64,000 bases of DNA from Bettongia penicillata ogilbyi (GCA_023548195.1 JAJHZJ010000311.1:9186825-9250824), one strand, 5' to 3'; shown: positions 1 to 11,110, counted from the first letter of the stretch. Program-made: numbers and translations. The notes: a model not told the origin generated them from the letters alone.

Positions 1-1840
1 TGTATTTGAAAGTCAAATTTTCTGTTCATCTCTGGTCTTTTCAACAGGAATTCTTGGAAACCCTCTATTTAATTGAATTTTCACTTTTTCACTGAAGTAT
101 AATACTCAGTTTTGCTGGCTAATTGATTCTTGGTTTTAATCATATCTCTGTTGATCTCTGGAATATCATATTCCAAGCCCTTCAGTCCCTTAGTGTAGAA
201 GCTACTAAATGCTGTGTTATTCTGATTATATTTCCACAATACTTGAATTGTTTCTTTCTGGATTCTTGTTATGTTTTCTCCTTGACCTGGAAACTCTGGA
301 ATGTGGCTATAATATTCCTAGGACTTTTCCTTTGAGGATATTTTTCAGGATGTGATCAGTGAATTCTTTCCATTCCTTTTTTACCCTCTGGCTCTAGCAT
401 ATCAGGGCAGTTTTCCTTGATAATTTCTTGAAATATGATGTCTAGGCTTTTTTTTTGATCATCATTTTCAGGTAGACCAATAATTTTTAAATGATCACTC
501 CTGGATCTATTTTTCAGGTCAGTTGTTTTTCCAATGAGATATTTCACCTTATTTTCCACTATTTCATTCTTTTGGTTTTGTTTTATAATTTCTTGGTTTC
601 TCATAAAGTCAACAGCTTCTATCTGTGCCATTCTAATTTTTAAAGGTTTTCTTCAGTGAGCTTTCGAACCTCCTTTTACCAGTTCCGCTTTTTAAATCAT
701 TCTTCTTCTCATTGGTCTTTTGGACCTCTTTTGCAATTTGGGTTAATCTTTTTAAAAGTGTTATTTTCTTCAGCAATTTTTTGGTCGTCTTTAGCAAGCC
801 GTTGACACATTTTTCATGGTTTTTATGTAGCACTCTTATTTCTCTTCTCAATTTTTTCTCTACCTCTCTTACTTGATTTTCAAAACCCTTTTTGAGTTCT
901 TGCATGGTCTGAGACCATTGCAAATTTTTTTTTCCTTGAAACTTTGGATATAGAAACCTTGAACTTGCTGTCTTACTTTGATTGTATGCTTTGCTTTTCC
1001 TCATCCAAAAGGATGGAAGAAAATATCTTCACCAAGAAGGCAACCTTTTATAGTCTTTTTTTCCCCTTTTTGGGCATTTTCCCAGACAGTTACTTGACTT
1101 TGGAGTCCTTTGTCAGTTGGAGAGTATACCACCCTAGGCTTCAGAGGTTTTGTGCAGCTGTTCTCTGAGATTTCTCTAGGGATCTGTAAGTTCTCAGTTC
1201 CTCCAAAGAGGCACAATCAAGGGAGAGGAGTTTACTACTCTCCTGGCCTGTGCTCTGGTCTATGAACAACCAAATGCACTCTTTTCTGCCCTGTAACTGT
1301 GAGTAGGATTCCCTCTCCACCACTGAGACCAACTCCAATAGGCCAGTGGACTCTTCAGGACTGAGACCAAGATTAGCTGCTAGATTCCTACAGGGTCTTT
1401 AAGCTGGGTGCTCCAAATGTGGATGCTGCTGATACAGTAGCTGCCATGGCCCTGGGGCCTGGGCTGGGGCTGTACCACACTTCTCTTTCATTAGGTGAAA
1501 GATCTTTTTTACTGACCATTGAAGTAGTCTTTGGCATTTGTGGGTTGAGAAATCTGGAAACCACAGCAGCTACCCATGATACCCTGAAGCTTACTCCATT
1601 CCTGTCTGTGCTGCATGGGACCATGCTGGGCTCTGCTCTGCTCAGAGCCCAGTGCAATAGACCTTTCCTGTTGGCCTTTCAGTCTGTCTTGGGCCAAAAA
1701 TCTGTTTCATTCTGTCATTTTGTGACTTCTGTTGCTGTACAATTTGTTTAGAGACATTTTTATAGGTATTTTAAGGGCTATGAGGGGAGAGCTAGAGCAG
1801 GTCTGTCCTTCTACTCTGGCATTTTAGATATACCCCCCAC
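1..1840 (-). mobile_element. L1/HAL1-type element, antisense, 5' UTR plus ORF1
   Basis: Read on the minus strand this is a 5' UTR (about 1840 to 1010), an ORF1 coiled-coil region (1004-633), an RNA-binding region (631-356) and the ORF1 C-terminal region running off the left edge. The same order and wording recur at 25420-27330. The 5' end lies near 1838, where homology stops. Whether ORF2 follows cannot be seen because the window ends, so L1 and HAL1 (the ORF1-only derivative) cannot be told apart. Decayed, not functional. Confidence 0.8.
356..1004 (-). pseudogene. L1-type ORF1 protein remnant (two frames)
   Basis: The minus-strand frame 1004-633 encodes a Lys/Glu-rich stretch typical of the ORF1p trimerising coiled coil. 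After a frame break, 631-356 carries the RNA-binding domain signature LKIIGLPE followed by the ERIH motif, both characteristic of L1 ORF1p, the RNA chaperone that coats L1 RNA in the cytoplasm. The frame change near 632 shows that the copy cannot make an intact protein. Family assignment is firm; subfamily is not. Confidence 0.75.
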
Positions 1841-1940
1841 TTTCTCCACATTGTGCTAATCTTCTTGTGGCTTTCCCCCTCCTATTAGACTCCCATGAAA
1901 TCTGTGTCTCAGTCCAGAGTACTAAAGACCTCCTTGATTT

Positions 1941-2080
1941 CCTTCTTTCCTTCCTTCCTTCCTTCCTTCCTTCCTTCCTTCCTTCCTTCCTTCCTTCCTT
2001 CCTTCCTTCCTTCCTTCCTTCCTTCCTTCTTTCCTTCCTTCCTTCTTTTCCATCTTTCCTTTCCCTTCCCTTCCTTCATT
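1941..2080. repeat. (CTTC)n microsatellite
   Basis: A nearly pure CTTC tetranucleotide tract of about 110 bp, degenerating on the right into TTCC/TTTCC variants. It yields spurious Pro/Ser/Phe-rich open frames on the plus strand, which are not genes. A reverse-orientation (GGAA)n tract occurs at 34733-34897. Confidence 0.95.
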
Positions 2081-2089
2081 CTACCTTCC

Positions 2090-2570
2090 CTTTTAACTTC
2101 AATCTTAGCTTTGTGTTCCCATATTTTTATTTTATTTAGTTTAAAATATCAAATATAGAGCGTGAGGTGTTTTTAAAATCTATTTTCCCTGAAGACAAGC
2201 AACATGCAAAAACTATCCCTAAGAGAGGGAGTAGCCCATCTCCCATGCAGCGTGTTCCTCATCATTGGGAGTGGCGGGATCTTCACTTCCACCAAAAAGA
2301 TTCAAAGGTTACAAAGATGGAGGTTGTATGTAGTAATTTCATAATGGTGTGTTGAAAATGAAGATATACTGACCACAGTCTCGTCTGAAAGGAAGTATTC
2401 CCTCTCATGGAGAATGCACTCCTCACTCCCATCTTGAGGCCACAGGACAGATTGCCTATTGGCTTGTACTAGTGATTCTCTTCATTCTCAAATAAATGAA
2501 AGTCAAACGCAGTTCTTCAACTAACACTGTAGTTGAATGAAAATATGTGATAAATAATGTAATAATCAAA
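2090..2570. other. Single-copy-looking sequence
   Basis: No repeat family, coding signal or regulatory motif recognised. Confidence 0.4.
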
Positions 2571-2796
2571 ATTACTGTCATTGTTACTCAGTTTTTCAGT
2601 CATATTCAACTCCTTGATGACTCCATGGACTATATAGCATGACAGGGCCTTCTAAATCTCCAGTCTCTTGAAGTCTGTCCACATATATGTTCATTGCTTC
2701 TGTGTCACTGTCTATGCATTCCCTTTTCCTTTTACCTTTAATCTTTCCCACCATCAGTATCTTTTCCAATGAGTGCCTTCTTCTCTTGTGGCCAAC

Positions 2797-3126
2797 TTAT
2801 TTAGGCTTCAGTTTCAGTATTTGATCTTCCAGTGAGTAGCCTGAATTAATTTCTTTAAGTATTGACTGATTTGATCTTCTCACTTTCCAAGGGACTCTCA
2901 AAAGTCTTCTCCAGCACAGATTTGAAATATCAATTCTGCAGCACTCAGCTTTCCTTATACTCCAACTCTCACAGTCATACATTGCTACTAAAAAAACCAT
3001 CGCTTTTCTTTTATGGACCTTTGTTGATAAGATGACATCCATGCTTAATATGTTATCCAGATTTGTCATAACTTTCCTTCCAAGGAGCAAGGACCTCAAT
3101 TTCATAGCTGAAGTAATCATCTGCAT
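2797..3126 (-). pseudogene. RTE reverse transcriptase C-terminal fragment
   Basis: This 109-codon minus-strand frame contains YDCESWSIRKAE and CWRRLLRVPWKVRRSNQSIL, the standard C-terminal signatures of BovB/RTE ORF2 proteins. Known role of the intact family protein: endonuclease plus reverse transcriptase for target-primed integration. Only the portion after the RT palm remains. Confidence 0.8.
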
Positions 3127-3293
3127 TTACCTTTTAGCCCAAGAATATGAAATTTAACTCTGCTTCCATTTCTTCTCCTTCTAGTTACCACAATGTGATG
3201 GAACCAGCTGCCAAGTTTTTTTATTTTTTTATTTTAGGCTTCAAGCCAGCTTTTACACTCTCTTCTTTCACCTTTCATACTTCTTGCCTAATC

Positions 3294-3488
3294 TTAAATC
3301 AATTCGTTGTCATGTTTAGTTCTAACTGTAGCTTCTTGGTCTACATTCAGGTTTCTCAGGAGATAAGTAAAATGATCTGGGACTCCCATATTTTTGAGAA
3401 TTTTGCACGTTTTGTTGTGATCCACATAGTCAAAGGTTTTAGTGTAGTCAGTGAAGCAGAAGTTGATGTTTTCTTTTGTTTTCTCCAT
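3294..3488 (-). pseudogene. RTE reverse transcriptase motif-A fragment
   Basis: A 64-codon frame holds FCFTDYTKTFDYVDHNK, matching the RT motif A region of RTE elements, with the catalytic aspartate region apparently kept. It is separated from the C-terminal fragment (2797-3126) by frameshifts and stops. Confidence 0.8.
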
Positions 3489-3842
3489 AATCTGGCAAAT
3501 GCCAACAATTTGATCTCAAGTTCTTCTGCCTCTTCAAAAACCAGCCTGTTTTTCTGATAATTCTTGGTTCACATATTGCTGAAGTCTAACTTGTAGACTA
3601 TTGAGCATAACTTCACTAGCAGGTGAGAACAGTTATTCAGTAATTTGAACATTCCTTGACATTGTCCTTCTTTACAATTAGAAAGCAAACTGATCTTTTC
3701 TGAACCAGTAATCACTATTTATAATAATCAAAATTATTACCTGTTCCTTAAATTCCTCCATCATTTCTCATATTACTATATTATATATTTGTACGTTTAT
3801 ATTTAATTTATTTAATTATTTAAATTTTTAATTACATTTAAT

Positions 3843-4110
3843 TATAAGACATTTACGTGGTGCAATGAATATAATACTGAGCCTGGAGTCAGGAAAACTT
3901 GAGTTCACATCTAGCCTCAGACACTTGTTGTTTTTGTGATGTTGAGTTAACTCTTGTTTTTGTGATGTTGTTTTGTGATGATGACAACTCTTTTCGCCTT
4001 AGTTTCTTCATCTTTAAAGTGAGTTAGAGAAGGAAATGGCAAATGTAGTACATTTTCTTTGCCAAGAAAACCCCAAATGGGGTCACTAGTCAAATATAAC
4101 TGAGAAGCAA
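3843..4110 (+). mobile_element. Marsupial tRNA-headed SINE, internally altered
   Basis: The head (gtggtgcaatgaatataata ... gagcctggagtcagg) and tail (gagaaggaaatggcaaa, gccaagaaaaccccaaatgg) match the common marsupial SINE. The middle, which should carry the 'ctagctgtgtgacc' box, is replaced by repeated 'ttttgtgatgttg' units between about 3930 and 3985. Confidence 0.8.
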
Positions 4111-4114
4111 ATTA

Positions 4115-4600
4115 AAAAAATTTACTTGTAAAAATGAGGCAACTATGGTGGTTAACATTTTGTCCAAGTTAGTTCATTTCATCCTCATTTTAATTAAATT
4201 TACATGCAATATGAGTAGAGCAGACAAATACAAACATTAACTAGTATTGTAAGAGAATGACCAAAGAATAGTCAGTCTATTTATAAAACATCCAGATTTA
4301 TAGAAAATTCAGAAATTGGGAAAAGTTTTAGAAGAAATGATAACCAAATGTAAAAGAGGAGAGAAGCCACAACTTATATTAAGCTTTCTATGATGATGTC
4401 AGTTTAAAGATTTATAATCTGCTATGAGACTGTACTATGTTGTTATTGTTAATGAAGAAAAGGTAGTTTCCTTTCATACACGATAGGGTAGACTGTATCA
4501 CAAATATTGCATTCTCCAAAAAATCCCTACTTCCTTCAGATTATTCTTTAATGGCATGAACTAAAGAAGCTTCAGCATTTGAATTGACATTTCCTGGATT
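4115..4600. other. Single-copy-looking sequence
   Basis: A+T-rich; no repeat or gene recognised. Confidence 0.4.
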
Positions 4601-5170
4601 CTCTTCAAGTTTTGTTCTTTTTTGTTTTCGTTTTTTTTTTTTTTTAGTGTCTAGACTTCAATGTGACACTCAGAATTGGACAGACAATTCCTGACGTTAA
4701 ATGACTAGATATGGAATATAACAGGATTATCACTTCCCTAGTGATGGACACTACACCTCTTTTAATGTTGTCTGAAATTACATTAATTTTTGCCTTTCAT
4801 ATCAATCAATCAAAAAACATTTAGCAAGTGCTTACTATGTGCCAGACATTGTGCTAAGCACACTAACTCAAACTGATCTTCTAATGTACTCCTCTCTGCA
4901 AATATTTTTTTTCAGATCATTTGTTGTCTAGCAATGGCTCCTCATATTTCATTCTTTGAAAGCTGACTATTTGAATGCATGTAAGGTTTTATGTTTTTCC
5001 CTTTTGTGTTTAATCATTATTGTTTCATCTTAATATTGTTAATAGCCTAGATATTTTTGAGTCCTCTCTCTGGCTTTCAATATGTTAGATATTTTCTTCA
5101 TGTCTGAAAACTGGATAAGCGTCTCATCAATGGCTCTATCCAAGTCATTGATAGAAATGATAAATAGCGA
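4600..5170 (+). mobile_element. CR1/L3-like LINE 3' remnant
   Basis: Scattered blocks follow the CR1/L3 3' region in order: 'cactcagaattggacagac', 'ggattatcacttccctag', 'gatcatttgttgtctagc', and 'tatccaagtcattgatag' near 5138-5155. Divergence is high, consistent with great age. An L2 3' tail (4799-4865, opposite orientation) is inserted in the middle. Confidence 0.65.
4799..4865 (-). mobile_element. L2 3' tail, antisense, nested
   Basis: The string 'agcaagtgcttactatgtgc' followed by 'cagacattgtgctaagc' is the reverse complement of the L2 3' end. It sits inside the CR1/L3 remnant and so inserted later. Confidence 0.7.
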
Positions 5171-5359
5171 AAAATAAATAAATAGATAGCACTAAATAGC
5201 TAAATAAATATAAATACATGAGCACTAAGTAAATGCACTAAAAATATGTCAAGATTTCTATAGTAACCTACTTTCTTATCAATGACAGTGGAATCTTCAC
5301 ATTTAGGCTATACCTATAAAATAGAAATTTAGTTCCTATTGTGTAGCATGAGAATGTGG

Positions 5360-5960
5360 TATGAAAATTTTTCTTACACTACAGGAAAGTAGGGTAGAAG
5401 GAGGATAAGTAGGGTGGGGGGAGATGATAAAAGGGAGGGCAAATGGGAGGAGGGAGTAATTAGAAGTAAACACTTTTGGGGAGGGACAAGGTCAAAAGAG
5501 AGAAAGAAGAAATGGGGCGCAGGATAGTATGGAGGGAAATATAGTCTTTCACAACATGACTATTATGGAAGTCTTTTGCATAAGTACACATATATAGACT
5601 ATATTGAATTGTTTGCCTTCTCAGTGGGGTTGGATGGGGAGGGAGGAAGGGAGAGAAGTTGGAACTCAAAAGTTTTAGGAACGAATGCTGAGAATTGTTT
5701 TTGCATACAACTGGGAAATAAGAAATACAAGGTAATGGGGTATATAAATCTATCTTGCCCTACAAGAAAAGAGAGAAGATGGAGACAACAGAAAGAAGAG
5801 TGTGTGATAGAAGGGACGGTAGATTGGGGATAGGTGTAATCAGAATGCACGGTGGCTTGGGATGGGGGGAGAGGAGAGATGGGGAGACAATTTGCAACTC
5901 AAAATATTATGGAAATGAGTGTTGAAAACTACAAATAAATTAATTTTTTAAAAAGTTATT
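5360..5960 (+). mobile_element. L1/HAL1-type 3' UTR, sense
   Basis: A G-rich, A-rich 3' UTR ends with 'gttgaaaactacaaataaat' and an A-rich tail (5915-5955). The wording matches the 3' ends of other L1/HAL1 copies in this window. Strongly 5'-truncated: only the last 600 bp are present. It abuts an antisense L1-type 5' half immediately to the right. Confidence 0.75.
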
Positions 5961-6960
5961 TTCTTCAGTGTATTTTTGTCTCTTTTGCCATTCTGCCAAT
6001 TCTATTTTTAAAGTATTATTTCCTTTAGTATTTTCTGTACCTCATTTTACCAATCTGTTAATTCTCGTCACAATTTTCTTGCATCACTTTCATTTTTTTT
6101 CCTAATTTACCCTCTGTCACTCATCTCTTTCTTTAATTTTTCCAGAAATTCTTCTTCACTTATGGTCCAGTTAGCATCTTTCTTTGAGGTTCTGCCTGTA
6201 TCTGTTTTCACATTGTCTTCTTCAATTTATCTCTTGGTTTCCCTTGACACCATGCCAGCTTTTTATGGTCAACATCTTTTGTTATTATTGTTGTGTTTTG
6301 TTTGTTTGTTCAATTTTTCAGCCTATTTCTTCACTCTGAACTTTATGTTAAAATAGGCTCTGCTTATCTAGAGGTGAGGAGGAGACACTATACCAGCCTT
6401 CAGCCTTTCTCCGTGCTGCTGTTTTTAGAAATAGTTCTGGGTTCTACAAATACACAGTGCTTCCAATATGGTAACATGCAAGGAGCATTATGGTCACTGC
6501 TCTCTTTGTCTGCATTCTGGTCTTTTCCCAGAAAGGACCCTTGTCTTCTGCAGCTTCAAGGACTAGCAATCTTTTTGACACTGCAGCTGTGGTCAGGTCC
6601 CTTGTTCTTCTGCTGCTACAAGTCCTTGTGCTTCTTTTGTCCTTAGATCTGTGACCAGAGCCCCTCTTCCCCTGTGACTGACCATGAGTGCTCCTTTCCT
6701 CTCTGGAACTGCCACTCAAAACTACTTATAGGCAATAGAATTGCCAATTAGCACCAGATACACCCAGGGTCACCAAAAGGGGCTCCTATAGTCTCTTTCA
6801 TACCAGTTTTTGGATCCCCTTCCTGTCTCTGGGTTGAGATCTCTGGAAATAGCTGCTGCTGCCACCCGAACTCCAAGGCTGACCACTTGTGCTATTGCTG
6901 CACTCTAGGCTGGCTCCAACTATGGTGCCACAGAACTTTCTTGACCATATCCTGTTATTC
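5960..6960 (-). mobile_element. L1/HAL1-type ORF1 N-terminus and 5' UTR, antisense
   Basis: On the minus strand a G+C-richer 5' UTR (about 6960-6370) leads into an ORF1 coiled-coil-like region (about 6170-5960). Order and composition parallel 1-1840 and 25780-27330, but this copy is more diverged with no long open frame. It ends abruptly at the poly(A) of the preceding element. Confidence 0.65.
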
Positions 6961-6964
6961 TCTT

Positions 6965-7380
6965 TTCTTAATTTATTTGTTTTCAGTTTTCAACAATCAC
7001 TTCCATGTTTTAAATTTTCTTCCTCCTTCTCTCTCTCTCCTTCCTCCCCAAGGTGGCATGTAGTTTTATATGGGTTCCACACATACATTTTTATTAAATA
7101 CCTTAATTCATCTCAGGCTGGAAAAAAAAGTGTACTAACCTTGTGTGGATTCTGATGCTCCAAAATTTGATTTGAGCAGTTATTCCAAAATTGTTGGGAA
7201 GGAAATATTAATGGAGTTCAGGTGGGTTGCTTCCTGGATCATCTTGTTTCCCTCTTTCATTTGTTTTGATTGATTTATCTGCTCTGATCTGAATTCAAAT
7301 CTTTTTTCACAGATCCTTTTTTGTTTCACATATAACTTTTGGTTCTTGGCACTCATTTCCAACTCCAGCTAACTTTTCAT
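6965..7380 (-). mobile_element. Unclassified retroelement 3' end, probably L1-group
   Basis: On the minus strand, 7115-6970 resembles an L1-type 3' UTR terminus: a purine-rich run, then 'ttgttgaaaactgaaaaca'. The sequence behind it (7380-7120) has a 60-codon frame I do not recognise and may be body of the same element. The minus-strand L1 5' half ends where this starts. Confidence 0.45.
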
Positions 7381-7384
7381 GTTC

Positions 7385-7970
7385 CTGATATGTTCCTGAT
7401 ATGACTTAAAAGACTATGCCACTACATTTTCTTTATTCCTAGTTATCTATCCTTGCTTCTATCTTTGGTATATGTCTTTTAAAAATCAATTTTGGGTAGC
7501 TACTATATTTACAGTAGTCTCATCAGAAAATTTCCCCTTTTCTTATTCAACGAAATTGTTTACAGTTATGTCATTAAAATTTCATTCTTTCAAGTTTCTC
7601 ATTACTCTTGATCTAATTTCCCCTATAGAATATTAAGAAATCAGGTTAGGATTTGTGTGAACAATTATAATACATGAGAAACATGGGTAATTTTGCTTGT
7701 TACTGAAAGATCTTATGCTGGAAATGTACTATGTCCTATTTTTGAGCTCTTTAGCTTAAGAAATTGAAAGCCCAGATGAAATAATGAGTAATCAATGAAT
7801 TGATCAAAAAATATTTATTACCTGACCTTTGGTACATTTAACCTGTCTGTGCCCCTAGGAAACTTATTCTAAGACTAAGTTGTTGATGTTTTGCCAACAT
7901 GTATAGATGAAGGAAACTTCCACTCTACGAGTTTTGAACAAACAAAATCACAAGTGCAAATTTTAAAAAT
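7385..7970. other. Single-copy-looking sequence
   Basis: No recognised feature. A weak L2-tail-like string ('caaaaaatatttattacctg', near 7805) may be an old remnant. Confidence 0.35.
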
Positions 7971-8083
7971 GCATATGCACATATGTGTATACATATATGC
8001 ATATATATGCATGTGTCAGATAGCACAAAGTTTCACATGTATATACACATACATATGGCATATGGATAGACAGACAGACAGAC

Positions 8084-8121
<38 letters not shown>

Positions 8122-8125
8122 CAGA
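7970..8125. repeat. (ATGTAT)n and (GACA)n(GATA)n microsatellites
   Basis: An alternating ATAC/ATGT-type stretch (7970-8060) runs into GACA units and then about ten GATA units (8075-8120). Spurious open frames here are low-complexity. Confidence 0.9.
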
Positions 8126-8164
8126 TAGAGGGTTGGCTATGCCCATACAGATTGACAACTTATG

Positions 8165-8305
8165 CAGATTGGAGACTTATACTAAGCTCCCTGGAAGCAC
8201 AGAGAGGTTAAATGACTTATCTATGGTTGCACAGTACATATCAAAGACAACAATTAAACTAACATCTTCCCAACTGTGAATCCAGTGCTCTTCCAAGTTA
8301 ATTAA
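8165..8305 (-). mobile_element. THER/MIR-like SINE, antisense
   Basis: 'cagagaggttaaatgactta', then 'ggttgcacagta' and 'gaatccagtgctcttcc', are the reverse-complemented CORE and head of an old mammalian tRNA-SINE. Diverged and partial. Confidence 0.7.
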
Positions 8306-8399
8306 TATTATTGATTGCTCATTATGTCATCTCTGTGTGTACATAGAGATATACCCACAATATTTGCATAGATAAATAATAACATGTATATGGTAGTGT

Positions 8400-8500
8400 A
8401 TATATGTAGAGGGAAAGAGACAGACAGAGACAAAGACAGAGAATTGGAGAGAGAAGTGGGAAAAAGAGAGAAGGGAGAAAAAGAGAGAGGGGTTGAATGA
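8400..8500. repeat. GA-rich purine tract
   Basis: The plus strand is almost all purine (GAGA/GACAGA/AAGAGA mixtures). Simple-sequence expansion; no other role seen. Confidence 0.8.
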
Positions 8501-8504
8501 CAAT

Positions 8505-9055
8505 AAATATGACTGAAGAATTAGAAGAGCAGACAGCTAAATCCAGTTTGGAATAAGAATAACAAGTTATTTTAGTTTCAGGTCTACTTAATGAGTAGCT
8601 TTTTGTGCTATATCTCTTGTAACACCTTTATTCACTATAATGAATGTATATAAGAACTCTCTCTCTAAACAGTCATTCATAAATATATTCATTTAAAGAT
8701 TGAAATTACCACCAAAATCCTATATAAGGGAACAGCATACATATACATATACTCACACCTTAGTGTGTCCTAAACATTTTTCTGGCAATAACAGAGAAAC
8801 TTTGAGTTCCATGACTTGCCCTTCTTACAAGAAAAAGTCAGCGACAGCAGAAGGCTTAGCTCTCTATGGCTCCCAGAAGAGGCAATATGATGTCATGCAG
8901 TTATGTCAAAATCAGATAGAAAATGATACTTGTGGGTTCCATATTAACTTAGAAAACCACAAATTAACATTAACCATGTTGTAAGTATTTTCATTTTTCT
9001 GCTAATCATTTTTCAATGGCATTTTAATTTTGTTTGGATTTAGTTTTGTAGGGCT
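8505..9055. other. Single-copy-looking sequence
   Basis: No repeat family recognised. A 94-codon plus-strand frame (8700-8984) starts in ordinary sequence and shows no domain or bias; treated as chance. Confidence 0.35.
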
Positions 9056-9059
9056 CAAG

Positions 9060-9240
9060 TTTGATATATGTGGTATAGTCGATTGAGTACTAGATTTGGA
9101 GTTAACTAGACCTGGGATCACATTTTGCCTAAGACACTTACTAGCTGTTATGACACTGAACAAATCACTGAACTTCTCTGCCCCACAAATCAATGCAGCA
9201 AGATGGATTGCACTGTTCAATGTACCTTTTGGTTTTAAAA
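9060..9240 (+). mobile_element. THER/MIR-like SINE, sense
   Basis: Head 'gtggtatagtcgattgagta', middle 'gacctgggatcac', and CORE-like 'actagctgttatgacactga' are in the expected order for an old tRNA-SINE. Confidence 0.7.
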
Positions 9241-9309
9241 GTTATCATTTTAGGATCCGAAGAATTCATGGTTGAAGAAATATGAGCTTAGTAATTAGGA
9301 ATAATTCCT

Positions 9310-9475
9310 AAGAGCAATGATTGTTGAACACTGGAAAAAGTTACCTGGGGAGAAGAATGGGATGTTCTCCCTGAAGATATTCAATCCTGTATGCTTTGTT
9401 GGATTAGAGGCAATCCCACCTGAAATTGACTGTAGATTAAATTATCACTGTGAATCCCTTTTGATCTTTGTGGAT
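9310..9475 (+). mobile_element. CR1/L3-like 3' end fragment
   Basis: 'gttgaacactggaaaaagtt', 'acctggggagaagaatggga' and the following 'ttctccctgaagatattcaa' match the CR1/L3 terminal region. Ancient and diverged. Confidence 0.55.
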
Positions 9476-9479
9476 AATT

Positions 9480-10120
9480 AACTAGTTTTTCTTAGTCACC
9501 TGAGCTAATATGGAAAATTAACAGTTAAGAAGAATGATGTCACCTAGAAGGTGATAGAGCTATGGAGCCAAATGTGCTCAGAGAAATTATTCTTCTTTAT
9601 AACATTCTCACCTTTCTCATGACACTGGATTTACTGAAACATCTCTTAAGTATCGTTAGCAGTGAACCAGTTAAAAGGAAAACAAACTATTTTTTCACTG
9701 ACTCCCTCCACTCAGGCCTAAATTATTTTTTTCCTTTGGAAAGAGACATTTTAATATGTCACTTTTCAGTTCCAGTTCAATAAACAACCATTTATTTACA
9801 ATTTTAAAGCAATCTTCAGCCTAGTCAGGTAAGAATTATTTCAAAAGAATAAAAACATTTTCATTTCCCATCACTGCCAAAAGTGAAAAGAACATGAGTT
9901 ATGAGTCTTGCTATGTTGTCTTAAGTTGATTACTATGGAATGATTAAAAAACTAGCTGCACTGTCAGTGCCAAAGAGTACATTATAAGTGTAATAACAGC
10001 TTAGGGATACAATCCATCAATGCCGTACTTGGAAGAAGAAAAAAAGTTGATCTATTTCTTTGGTCATCATTTTCAGCATATTAGATGACAAATAATTGTA
10101 CATTCATCAATAACAATAGA
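9480..10120. other. Single-copy-looking sequence
   Basis: No recognised feature. A 73-codon frame (9562-9783) has no supporting signal. Confidence 0.35.
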
Positions 10121-10460
10121 TTAAAGTTGAAATGATTTATTGCTATTACACTGCTGTTATGATGGAGCACCGGGTCAGTCAAGCATTGGCGGGGTCTGTA
10201 TTTAATTTTCACGGGTCCCTTAACAGAAATAATAGACAGAGAGGAAACCACCTGAAACAAGGTAGATCAAAGTTGTTGACAAGTGATTTGTAGGTTGGTT
10301 CTTCATGAATGACAGAGGAGAGGCAATGAGACCTCTTTGGGCGGGCTTGGTGAACCACTGAATCAAGTGGACCTTGGAGCTATGTGACCCACTACCCAGT
10401 CAGAGAGCAAACAAAAGCATGAGGACATGCAAGTGTGAAATCAGTTTAACATGAATGGAA
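10120..10460. other. Repeat-free block, candidate conserved noncoding element
   Basis: A repeat-free segment with more G+C and more retained CpG (caccgggtcag, ttggcgggg, tttcacggg, tgggcgggc) than its surroundings. No ORF or splice structure is visible. Retained CpGs in an A+T-rich marsupial background hint at constraint or youth; conservation cannot be judged from one sequence. Confidence 0.3.
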
Positions 10461-10864
10461 CAACATGAAGCATGTTGTACATTCCTGTGCTAAAACCGTA
10501 TGTGTAAAGGAGATATTTGGATGAAATCATTGGCAAAACTTCAAACAATTAAAGTATTTACCCTCCAAATAAAATTATTTATTTTACGGTGACTGTATTC
10601 AGTCACCATCAATATATTTGGTTTCTCTTATGGCTCTTCCCTTATTAGATAAAGAAAGAGTTCTTTCTTCCCAACATGGAGGGATGTTTAAGGAAATAAT
10701 TCAATTGACCTCAACAAGGTAATAGTAGAATAAGTATTCTTGTGTAATATCAGGCACTGTGGAGAATTCAGGAATAGCATAAAATGTGTATTTTTTAACT
10801 ATTTACATCTGCAACAGGTATGCTTGATGGTACTACCTAGGATCTTGCCATTACAGGAGGCTAC

Positions 10865-11110
10865 ACTCACTGTCTTGTACATATGAGAGAGATAGAGAAC
10901 AGGATGTGAAATAAGATAGATCTAGCTTGGAATCCTATCCCTGTTAGATACTTGCTAGTTATGTAATCTTGGATAAATTACTTTACCTGCTGTGAATTCA
11001 GTTTCATCATCTATAAAATGGGGATGATAATAAGGTCTCAATAAGGATCAAAATAGATACATGTATTGATGCATTAATATGTAAAGCTTTTTCAAACTTG
11101 AAAATTCTAC
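10865..11110 (+). mobile_element. MIR/THER-type SINE, sense
   Basis: 'agcttggaatcctatccctg', 'ttgctagttatgtaatcttg' and 'catctataaaatggggatga' are the B-box side, CORE and tail of a mammalian tRNA-SINE in order. The tail continues with the 'taaagctttttcaaacttga' LINE-derived end. Confidence 0.75.

Larger units (their letters stand above)
2575..3720 (-). mobile_element. BovB/RTE-clade LINE 3' part, antisense
   Basis: The reverse complement matches the BovB/RTE layout. A reverse-transcriptase block lies at 3488-3294, the C-terminal region at 3126-2797, and a 3' tail ends near 2575 with a Bov-tA-like 'ctccatggac' segment (about 2631-2640). Upstream of the RT block (3550-3720) the wording also follows BovB. 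Several stops and frameshifts break the ORF. The 5' half, including the endonuclease, is absent, as usual for 5'-truncated insertions. Clade assignment is from remembered consensus. Confidence 0.8.

Noticed and set aside
1419..1751. 110-codon plus-strand frame with hydrophobic segments
   Set aside because: Lies antisense within the L1/HAL1 5' UTR; the G+C-rich UTR lacks stops by composition.
1867..2158. Two overlapping Pro/Ser/Phe-rich open frames, 87-90 codons
   Set aside because: Pure translations of the (CTTC)n microsatellite.
3147..3557. 136-codon plus-strand frame
   Set aside because: Shadow of the minus-strand BovB/RTE reverse transcriptase.
10120..10460. CpG island promoter
   Set aside because: Too short and too low in G+C; no TATA, exon or first-exon splice donor visible.
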